A stretch of DNA of 64,000 nt from Hermodice carunculata. Its lineage: Eukaryota > Annelida > Polychaeta > Eunicida > Amphinomidae. Position numbers and translations under genes: made by a program. Location: assembly GCA_964020975.1 (NCBI GenBank), contig OZ026619.1:89896562-89960561 (forward strand), read 5' to 3'. Numbering within the stretch: the stretch's first letter is position 1; every line of letters starts with the position of its first letter. Of this stretch, positions 27,401-39,400 are shown in pieces. The notes beneath the pieces are model-generated. The model had not been told where the DNA came from, made no database searches, and was given only the letters and a program-made list of their open reading frames with translations.

Positions 27401-30400
27401 GTAGGTTATAATTTATGAAACCAAAAGTATATATTTTGCAAATATTTCAGAGCATCAGTAATGGTATGATATATGCTGTGGCCGCGATTCACTTTCATAT
27501 CCAAATCAAATGTATTGTTGTGCATCTGTCCCACAATTCAGCCTTATCCAAATGGTCACGCTCCATTGATTTTTGAGTTTTTTATGATTTTTTTGTTCTA
27601 TTGGGGGGGCAAATCAGGGCAAATCCACATTTCCACTATGAGCTTTTCTGGAACCCACTCCATATGTATGTATGCATGTGTATTTATGGTCAATAAACTT
27701 CATTCATATGATACGTACTGTTTATCATGTTGCAGGAGCTGTGTCAAAGGCCATTGCTCAGAAGGCAGGTCGGAAGGTACAGCTAGAGTTGAGAAAACTG
27801 AGTGAGCATATTTGTAATATCTTGTAACATCTGTTTTTTTATTATAAAAACACTTGTATGACAGACTGCAACAAATATGAAGAGAACCTGACATGTTTGC
27901 ATGGGGTTGGCGCATGACAGCAAGCACTGAGTGATATTGTTTGCGACTCCCACCTCTCTGTCGCTCAGTGCTTGTTATCACAGGCCAACCCCTTGTGGAT
28001 GCTCACATGAGAGCTAGCAGTCATGATTCATTATTTTATTTTACTTGTAATATGCATCTTGTCACTCTAAATATTGTGGACAGATTTTGCTCAAATGTAG
28101 CTTGGGAGCATTAAGGTCTGCCATGTAAAGCTGGTAAGATTTTGAGGTGTTAAATATGGGAGAGACTTATCGGTAATTGTCCACATTTCCACTAAAGTAC
28201 GTATTATTGTACTGGGCTCACTCCATTTAGACAGCTGCATTTGTCAATGACTAAATTGTCATATCCTCGGGGAATGTAAGAAACGTGTGCAAGGGATTCT
28301 TTCTGCACTTACCTGTAACCAGGCCTAAATTGTCATATCCTCTGGGAATGTAAGAAACATGTGCAAGGGATTCTTTCTGCACTTAGATGTAACCAGGCCT
28401 AAATTGTCATATCCTCTGGGAATGTAAGAAACATGTGCAAGGGATTCTTTCTGCACTTACATGTAACCAGGCCTAAATTGTCATATCCTCTGGGAATGTT
28501 AAGAAACATGTGCAAGGGATTCTTTCTGCACTTACATGTAAACATATTATTGACAGGACGGCCGGATGATAGAGGCATTGCTGTGACAACTGGTGGCAAT
28601 CTGCCCTGCCATAAGATCATCCATGTGGTGTTACCCAGTAATAATCACTTGAAGGATGCGGTTGTGGAGTATCTGAACACCGCGGAACAGCTTCAACTGT
28701 CCTCCATTGCCTTTCCCTTGCTTGGAGCAGGTATGTCTATTTATAGTGGTAGTAACTTTTTGAGGACCATTTCTATACTTTTTCTGCTCCCCTGACATGC
28801 CAGTCAGCTGACCTTATTGGATATGGGTCTGTATCCAATGGCAATTTGTCTAAAATTCACATTTTCCTCTTGTTCTCAAAACGTGCACATTGAATCCTCT
28901 TCAAACATGATGCTTTGGGTGGGTCTGTGCAGTGCGTTTGAATGATCCTGTGTCAATAATTTATGCATTTTTTAAAATGAATTTTTAACTCATGTGACTT
29001 GTCAGTCAGCTGAGGGCAGGGAGTTGTATGTACCTATAATGTATATTGTGGTTGCTTCAATTTGATGGGAAAAGGCTTTGCCCTAAAAGTTATTCCTGGA
29101 ACAACTTGGATACAACACTGCTTCGATTAGTCCAATTCTGGAAAGGTGCCAAAGAAGACTTGATGATTGTCCTCTGGGAACAGTGTAAGACTTCATCCTT
29201 TAATATTTTCCTGATCTTCAAGGAAAGCCTTGACAACACAACTTTCAACAGTTTGCAGTTGCAAAGGCAGGTGGGCATACATAGCCAGTACTCACAGCCT
29301 CGGAGGGATGGAGAGTGGGAGGGCTGAATCAAGCTCAACACTGAAAGTTCTGCCAATTTCAATTTGTCATTAAAGGAAGAAGGAAGTGTGATTGTATTTC
29401 ATGTGAAATACATTGTAACTTTGACATTTTAGTTGGAGTAAGTAATGTTGCCTTTGTTTTCAACAGATTGGACATACCTGGATTGATGTAAAATGAACAT
29501 TGTGTGCATGCAATAGACTAGGATTCATGATTGATTCACTTGAAAGAATTTGATGTTAGGTTTCATACGGAAACAAAATGAGTTGTTGTGACACATCACA
29601 AAACATGTTACTCGGAATTGCTGTCCTAATGTCAATGGCAAGGCTTAAATTTATGTTGATACTGATACATTGTTGTGCATTTATCACCTTGAAGTTACAT
29701 ATACACAGTTACATGCCGTAGAAATTAATAATGTGAGAAATAAGAAAGATCCTGGGTCAGTGCCTAGTAAAAGTAACATCTGAGCATTTTTGATACTTAC
29801 TTGTATCTTGGTGAGAGGACGTTATAACAATAAGACTTTTGCAGCATGTGTCGCTTCATGTACTTTCCTGAATGTTGAGGTGTTTTCTGATTGATTGCTT
29901 TTGAAATAAACTAGTGTTTTTATAGGACGGGAGTGTCGTAGTTCTTTATTGGCCTTTTTGGGGGGGGGGGGGGAGGGGATTTTAGTCATCAGGAACTCTG
30001 GTGATGTGGAGCTGGTAATTTAGATCATCTGGTAATTAGGTCGAACTGGTAGATGTAAGGAGCTGGAAAAAAAATCCTTGGGGAGTGGGACTGGTGATTT
30101 TAAAGATCTAAGGATTTGTGAGTGAGGCTCATGACCTTATGGACTTCATAATTAAAGACGTTCGGTACACTGGTCAAAAGAATTTAGAAATCTCTGGTTT
30201 TTGGTGTGAACCAAGATATTGGCATTTGAAACAAAATGCAAGCAAAAAAGGGCATGTCACGGTGCTACTTTTGTCGCTAGGTGGCGCTACATGTAAGGAC
30301 TACAGAAATTTGATAGCAAACATTATATATGTGGGTAAAAGCAAAAAAATGAATTAAGGATGCAAAAATATGCATAAAATAACTCAATATTAGTGTATGC

Positions 30401-33400
30401 AATGTATATCAAGCCTTTTGATAACAAATATGTAGATAAAACATGCTGGAATGTGACTGTAAATTCATCTTGTCTTGCAAAAATGTATAAGTGCTCACAT
30501 TATTTTTTAAGTTTAAAATAGAAAAAATATTTCCAAATCCCTGAAAAATTGTAGGGGGTTTCCTAAAGATGCACTGATTTCATTGATTAACAAAAAAAGA
30601 TATCATACGGTGCTATTTTTTCCGCAATTGTACAAAGTCGACGATTCATGGTTTATCGTACCACATTCACAAGAAATGTAAAGTACACTGCCCAAGCCAT
30701 ATCGTTTTTCTGATTCTGTATTTTTCAGGGACAATGTTTTTTTTTTTACATTCCTCGCATACAAGATTATCGGCTAGTACACTTAGTTCCACTATTCTAC
30801 AACCTTCATCCCAGTTATAACTGTCAGTGTTTACATGTGCATGTGGCATTTGGGGGGTGGGTGTGGCACTTTTGTCGGTGGCTTGGTCAGCGTTTGCTGA
30901 TTGTGTACATGCGTTTTGGTCTACCACTGCCGTGTTTCGACGTATTCTGCCTTGTTTTAAAGCATTTAGTCCTTTGTTTTGGCATTTGTTAACAAACCGC
31001 TCATTCTTTTTCCTTTTCACTCTTCGTAAACAATCCATATTTCTCAAATGGAACTGTGCAAAATAGGAAAAGCGAACAGCAGCTAGTGCAGGTATCCACA
31101 AATACCAGCTCTCACTGTATAGAGGCATTGGACCATAAATGGTTGCGCATATCGCGGTGTACCGAACGTCTTTAAGATCTATGAGTACTCAGATTCCTCA
31201 AGTCAAATTATGATATGCAGCACAAAGTCAATTTCATAACAGACACGAATGTAGAGGGCAGTTTAACCCTCCTCCCCCTTAAACCAGCCAAAAAAAAAAA
31301 AAACAGCTGGGGGGTCAAATGTCATCTGCTTCAGTGTTTTCAACTTATTTCAACAGTAATGAAAAACAATTTGACTGGGATATTATTGTAGATGAGACCT
31401 ATGAAGCTCACATGCCTCAGATCAACAGCTTTCCTTGGCATGAGTTGAATACTTAGTGCCCACCCCCTGCCAAGGAAAGCTGTTGACTCAGTCTTAATCG
31501 AAGGAGGGAAGGGTAACAGACTTGTGTCAGCTAGGCCAGTCAAAATGCAGAGATTCTAATATTTAAAGTATCAGTTTACCAGATCCAAAACCATAAGAGC
31601 ATTTCAGAGTCTCCTTTCAAGTTAAGTTGGCTTTCGACTATGTAGATAGCGAATAAATTTAAAGCTTTTTAACCCGTGTTGGTCTGAGTGACTGCTTCCA
31701 CACATGTGACAGTGTGGAAATGATCTTGTTCAACCAAATCTCTTCCCGCTAAAAATGTTGCGCTTTTTTCTTTTTAGGCTTGCAGCCACAAAATGTCCAA
31801 ACCATGGCTCAAGCACTGCTTGGGGGGATCCAGGAATTTGCACTGCAAGACTCAGAGTTTCTTGTGACAGTCCGGATTGTCATCTTTCAACCGGGCCAGG
31901 TGAACAGCTTCTGTGATATGGTAAAGAGAGCGGCCAAGTGGCAGACCCCTATTTCACAAGACGACGGTCAGCAACCGGCAGCTAAGCCGAAAAACTTGTT
32001 TCAAAGATTTGGTAAGCATATTTAAGCCTTGCAAGGTAATTGTGAAACCACTGTGAACATTTTTAAGCCGTTTGAGTAAATTGTAAAATTGTACATTTAA
32101 GCCTTGTGTGCAAATTAACCACATTTTAGCCTTTGGGGTGAAATGTAAAATTGAGTAGTACATTCAAACCATGTAGATGAATTATAAAATTGCTAAGCAC
32201 ACTTAAGCCACCTGAATGAATTATAAAATCACCAAGCACAATTATGCCTTATAACTGAATTGCATTTCAAAAATTGCTAAACATGTGTTAGCCTTTCAAA
32301 TGAGTATAAAGTGACTATTAAACCATATTTAAGCTTTGTAAGTGAAATATGAAGTTGCTGAGCACATTCAAGCCTGTAAGTGATTAATAAGGTTGCTAAG
32401 TGCATTAAAGCCTTGAGAGTGACTCACAAAACTACTAAGAATGTTCAAGGCAATTGCTTCAATTCTGGTACTGTTACTGGTAAAAATGTATTGATAAAAT
32501 GATATTAAGGCCATTGGCAAAAGTCCAATTTTATGCTCATAACAATATATTAAGAGGCTATTATAATATCTAGGCAGTTGAGTGGTATGTATGATGCTCT
32601 TCTCGGCCAATATAGAGGCCTTGCTGCATGATGAACACAAGTGGTTTGTCAGCGGGCTTGAGTATTAAGATGAAAACATGGCAAGTCATTGGTAAATACT
32701 AGTAAAATGTCTCGGCGGGTTTTGGCACATTTTGGCGGGAGCCGGCGGGTCCCAGCGAGAGTTGGCTTTTATCGGCGGGAGAGCTGCCTTTCACTAGTCT
32801 CTCCCGCCGGTAACCGCCCACTCCCGCCAGCACCCGCCGACCACCACCGGTAACTGCCCAATGCTGACCACTGATTTGTGCAGCATCGAAAATAAGAATT
32901 TTCATGGAATAACTAATAGGGATATGCACAACAAGGACCAGGTGAGATGTATAAACATGTTCACTTTTGCACATATTAGGCTTACAATCTGGGACCATTC
33001 AATGAGGCACACTTGTAGATCTTAACAGAAACATTACAATTTAACCAACAATAAAAGTAAAAGAAAGGCAAACTTCAGTTCAAACAGGATCTTTATTAAA
33101 GTTCTTCATCGTCAACAAGGCCCTGTGGCGATATATTATGCTATGTTGCGGCTATATGTTTGAAGACAACAGTACATTGCGGCTAGCAGCAACATTGCCA
33201 CAACACTTGTCATGTTAACATTTATTATTTATAATTTAATATTTTCAACTCATTGTATACAATTCAATCCAAACTTTGTCAGACTTATAACCGCTGATAG
33301 TAGATATAGCATGTTCTAGTTCTAGTTCTAGAGCTTTCATAATTTGCAGTCCTCAATTAGAGATTAGAGTATCGTGCAGATAGGGGGGGGATGCGTGTGT

Positions 33401-36400
33401 GTGTGCTGCCTACGGCGTCTTTCCAGCTATTCTAGCCTTGATGTTGGTACTTGAATGAATGTCTCTTCATGAAGAATCTTAATATGTAATTATTATGTAA
33501 ATTTAGGAGAGTGCTGATAAAATATTTAGTTGGGATGGTAGGCATAGTCATAAGTGAACATACAAGTACATGCACACTTTAAAACAAAATCAACATGCCT
33601 TGTTGTAGAACTTTGTAGAACTTGAATAAGGATCCTGTTCGAAATGAAGTTTGCCTTTCTTTTTTTTCTGTTAGTTAAATTGCAGTGTTTCTGTAAAGAT
33701 CTACAAGTGTGACTCATTAAATAGACTCATTGAATGGTCCCAGATTGTAAGCCTAATAAATGCATAAGTGAACATGTTTATACATCCCACCTGGCCCTTG
33801 TTGTGCATACCCATGTTAGTGATTCCATGAAAATTCTTATTTTCGATGCTGCACAAATCAGTGGTCAGCATTGGGCGGTTACCGGCGGGAGAGACTAGTG
33901 AAAGGCAGCTCTCCCGCCGACAACTGCCCACTCCCGCCGACAACCGCCCACTCCCGCCGGCACCCGCCGAGCCCACAGAGGCTGCCACTGGCCTCGGCGG
34001 GTGCCGGCGGGAGTGGGCGGTTATCGGCGGTAGCATAATGTAGAAGATATGGGCCGGACAAAATTTGTTTCGGATGGAAGGACGGACACACGGACGGTGC
34101 CCATTACCATATCCCCTCGCCCACTTCGTGGGCGGGGGATAATAAGTGACATTGTACATAGGCACTGAAGCCAATATGTCTCCAGTGGAACCAGTGGGAG
34201 ACATAATTTGTGTCAAGCAGAAATATAAAAACATATTTAAGCTGAAAAATAACAAATGCTACATGTAAGTTGTCAATGTATTGGTGACTATTTTCACTAG
34301 TAAAATGTCTCGGTGGGTTTTGGCACATTTCGGCGGGAGCGGGCGGTTTTCCGCGGGACTTGGCAGTGCTACTTCTTTGAATTTTTTATGGTGGGTAGAC
34401 CTTAGGTAGTAGGTGTGCATAGGCATTGTTTTGTGTGGCTAATTACTTGCATTAATTAATTATTTAACAAAGTTCGTGAAGCAAGGCAAATTTTGTCTGG
34501 GCCATATCTTCTAAACCATTAATGCTAGCCCTTTGAATTTTGTATGGTGGGTAGACCTTAGGTAGTAGGTGTGCATAGGCATTGTTTTGTGTGGCTAATT
34601 ACTTCCATTAATTGATTAATTAACAAAGTTCATTAAGCAAGCTCAAGAGACAATACAAATTTTGTCCGGGCCATATCTTCTAAATTATTGGTGCCAGCCC
34701 TTTGATTTTTTTATGGTGGGTAGACCTTAGGTAATAGATGTGAATAGGCATTGTTTTGTGTGGCTAATTACTTGCATTAATTAATTATTTAACAAAGTTC
34801 ATGAAGCAAGGCAAATTTTGTCTGGGCCATATCTTCTAAACCATTAATGCTAGCCCTTTGAATTTTTTATGGTAGGTAGACCTTAGGTAGTAGGTGTGCA
34901 TAGGCATTGTTTTGTGTGGCTAATTACTTCCATTAATTGATTAATTAACAAAGTTCATTAAGCAAGCTCAAGAGACAATACAAATTTTGTCCGGGCCATA
35001 TCTTCTAAATTATTGATGCTAGCCCTTTGATTTTTTTATGATGGGTAGACCTTAGAGGGGATATAGTAATGGGCACCGTCCGTGTGTCCGTCCGTCCTTC
35101 CGTCCATCCGTCCGTCCGTCCATGATTACTGTGGGCGGGGGATATGGCTAGCGTCAGTGGCTACTTGTTGGAATTTTGTTTACATGCAATAAGTCATGAA
35201 GAATTGTATAATAATAATGCCCCCTCCCCCACCCACCCACCCCATCCGAAGGAGGAGTGGGCATATAGTTATTACTTTGTCCATGTATATGTGTTCCAAG
35301 GTCACAGAGTTATTTTAGTGAATTTGGTTTTCCCACAATAACTTTGAAAAAATTTGTAGATAGGGCTTTAAAATTCCACCTGATTACAGTTCTACTTAAG
35401 GTCTCAGATGAATTTGATGATTGGTGACCTTGCTCCAATTCCCAAGGTCACAGGCATTTTTAGTGAATTTGTATTTCACACAATAACTTGAAAAGATGTT
35501 GACATAGGCCTGTCAAATTGCAGGTGATCACAGTCCTACATAAGGTCTCGAACAATTTCAAAGATGGGTGACATTGACCCATTTCCCAAGGTCTAAAGCC
35601 ATTTTAGTGAATTTGGTTTTCACTACATAACTTGAAAAGTGTTTTGCATGGGGCTCTCCTACTGCACCTGTTTATAGTCTAGAATAAGGTCTCAGACACA
35701 TTCAAGAGGGATGACCTTGACCCAATTCTTAAGGTCACTGAGCCATTTTGGGGAATTTAGTTTTCACGGGATAACTTTGTGCATAGGGGTTTCATATTGC
35801 ACATACTTATAGTCCTAAAAAAGGTCTCAGATAACTTTGAAGATAATTGACTTTGACGTCAATGGCAAGCTCACAGAGCCATTTTAGTGAATTTGGTTTT
35901 CACGCAATAGCTTGAAAAGTTTTTGACATAGGCCTGTCAAATTGCAGGTGATGACAGTCCTACATAAGGTTTCAGACGATTTTGAAGATGGGTGACCTTG
36001 ACTCAATTTCTAAGGTCACCGAGCCATTGTAGTGAATTTGGTTTTCACTCGATAAGCTGAAAAGTTCTTAACTTGAACCTTTTTATTGCACATGGTTTTA
36101 ATCCTACACAAGGTCTGAGACAAGTTTGAAGATCGATCTCTGTGACCCAGATCCCAAGGTCATAGAGCGGGGGTGGGGAGGCATAGATTTGGCAATCTCT
36201 GATTGCGTTTTAATATTTGTTGGTTAGTCCTGTGTTGGGAATGCATTTTGAAACCATTACCCCATTATATCATGGCAGTACAAATAATATACACTTGCAG
36301 CTGTAAATTGGTTGCATGCATAGTAAGTTGGGCCTTCAAGTGCCCATTGTTTTGACTAAAAAACAGCACACATCAGTAGTCAGCACTGCATGAAGCTGGG

Positions 36401-39400
36401 CACACAGAATAAACACAACCCACAGCCAGATTAGCTGGCTAAAATATTGAAGGGTTAGGGTCTTCCAAACTTGTACATTGAACCTCCTTATGACAATGTG
36501 ATAAATGAAATTTAAAACATAGCTTAGGAAGTTGAGCTGCATGATGATATCAATTGCTTTTCGAACATCGGGAGGATTGCTATTCAGAATTAGTGTCAAA
36601 CATGCAATGGCAAAACAACATTGCTGTGCACAGGGCTGGATATTTTTCATGTATATTTTTCAGTCACAAAAGTTTTCGATGGGGAGACGTTTGATTCTTG
36701 CAAAATTATTTGCAAAACAGGTAATGTTAACTGGTGTTGACTATTTTTTGTTTTTCCCTTGTTCCCAGGAAGCTGGATGACCAGAGCGTTAACTGGGCCC
36801 ACAGAGAAAGAATCTGCCAGAGAGACTTCAGCCCAATCAAGACAACAAATAAATGACATTGTGCAGTTTAAGATTTATGCTGGCTCAGAGGAAAGAATTG
36901 ATGAGGTGAAGAAAGAAATTGAATCTGATGCACAAAGTGTATGTCGACGTGAGGCGATAATGGATCCCGTAGTATCAAAGCTGATTGCAAGAGAAGAACA
37001 GCAAATCCTTGCAATTTGTAACACATACAATGTTGAAATTCAGATTGACCGTGAAGACCTGGAACGTATTCTGGTGACTGGCCCAACCAATCATCGCTTA
37101 AAGGCTGTTGAAATGATCAATGCAGTTCTTCGTGATGCACAGAACAGAATTCATGAGCAAGAGAAGGAGGAGTTGGTTGCTGCAACTGTTCAGTGGTAAG
37201 ACAAAGTTTCTGATTTGTATGCTATACTCCATGCAATCACGCCTGACACAAGCTTACTCCTGTGTAGTTCAGTTTCCCATACCTATTGGGGCATACTGCA
37301 ATATGAGACAGGAATCCTGCAGGTTCAGACTACGTACTTGGTAACAAAGTCTTTAGATAAAATTGGGTTTAGTGAGAAGTTTAACAAATAGCCAATAAAT
37401 ATATCTTTTCCAATGTGACACTTACATGTATAAGCAAGACTGAATGAAAATTATGAGGTACTACTTTCACTTATAAAACCTGCAGCATTCACATGACTAT
37501 ACTCTGGCACTCAACGTATAGCCTACTCAGACAGCACGTCTTTTTAGTGCCACCGTTTTCCATTTGACTGGTAAACCTTTCAGATAGAAGTCAGTACATT
37601 ATACAGTGTATTTTGCACACAGGGCTGATGATAAGCGCTCCTACTTGATTGTTGCAGCACAATAACTTGCTATGGCGGTAAACAATGAGTACCTAACTTG
37701 TAAAATAATTGAGCAAATTAACCAGTAAATTGCAGCAGCTGGTTGTAAACATATTTTGTCTTAATTTCTACCCACAGAGTTTTTTTAGAAAGTATGATTT
37801 GAGAAATAAAATCGGGTGTGGCTTAATTGTATATGGGGTTGTGCCAGTAACATGAATCACTCATATTTTTCCATCCATGAACTTTTGCTTGTGAGCATGA
37901 AACAGTCCACAGTTTTCAAGATAGCCCCATACATGTATAACTTTCAGGACTTAAGTTCATGAAAATGTAGGTTGAACTTGATATTGGTGACACCACCTAC
38001 AGGATTATGTAATGTATGAGTCAAAATGTGAAAATTTTGTGACCCCTCTAGCATCCTTAATAATTGATAGATTGTCGTAAAATTTTGCGAGATTGTGGAG
38101 GTCAAAATCTCAATTGTGTGTGATACAGTACCAATTTCGCATATGGGTCCCTTTTACTAGCTCGCCATTTTCCAATTGCGCACCACATTTGAGCGTGCTC
38201 AGTTGCGAGCTTTTTTGTCTGGATGTGCCATCGCAAATAGCACGCCAATTTCTTGTGCTCAAATTTCTGGCCCGCCAAATAGCCGTGCGAGTTGCGTTTT
38301 ATCTACGCGAATTGCGTGAACAGGCACTTCGCCTCAACTGGGCATAGCGTGCCAGCAGCAGGCCTCGCTCGCTATCTTTGTTTCCCCTCCGCTTCAGGTC
38401 TCATTTCTCGTCACGTGACCTTCGCAACAGAGGCATTTTATTTTTTTTGCACAATACGCGATGAGTGGTAAAATTAAAAGTGCCGTAACTTTATTTCTGC
38501 ATTTCATGCAAACTGATCAACATGACTTGTGTTGAGTAAGACATTCTCTACATTTCTATGTGGTTTCGTTGTCAATTTAAACAAAAACTCGTGTCCTACA
38601 CCCTTACAAAATGAATATAGGCCTATCAATCTCAATCACGAATTGATCAAAATGGCCAAGCCTGTGTCACAGTCACTGTGTGAATCAATTGCATGGGTAC
38701 CGGTCCCTCGGTTAGCGTCACGGACGATGGTTCGTCTTTAATTTTTCTTAAGATCGGTTGTGTGTAAATGTTGTCATTAAATTTTTGCGGTAGAGTTTGT
38801 TGCTGCAGTAAAAGGTCGATAAACACACTTTATCGCAGTCAATGATAAGCTGTCAACATGATCATCACATGCAGCAGGGGTATTTTCACTCGAGCCATGT
38901 TTACCTGCGGCTGGCGTATTTTACTCTCTTTCCGCGAAAAAAATGGACCGTCTGCTCTATTGTACGCAAAGACTGGTAGTATGTCATCATTCTGACCAAT
39001 TTACAGAGTTAAATTTTGTTTCTTGCTTTTATAAATTGTCCGTAATCGCCACTTGTGTTCACACAAATGTCGCCCATCTTTCACAAGCAAGACTTCACAA
39101 CACGAGGTAGCGAGTAGTCCCGAACGAATCAACAGTTGAAAAACGACAAATTTGATTGGACGGCGAACACCATGTGATCGATTCCGGCCCCCTGACTGAC
39201 CTAGAATATTCCGGAGAATCGTCTTCGGTAGTTTCCGACTAAAATGACGTTTGAAATAGAGGCAGTTTTGGCGGGGTTTTCCCGAAGATACTTTTGTTTC
39301 AGCCAATGGGAGAGCTTTCTTAAAATAGATTAGGTTCTCCGCATTCTAACGATATGAAGATCATGGCGGGTAGACAAAAAAAAAGATCGAGACTGCGACG

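Noticed and set aside
28251-28542. CRISPR-like array
   Set aside because: Contiguous 74-bp units with no spacers, in a eukaryotic intron.
39001-39306. 101-residue frame inside the 2-kb TIR element
   Set aside because: No recognisable domain, and the element looks non-autonomous.
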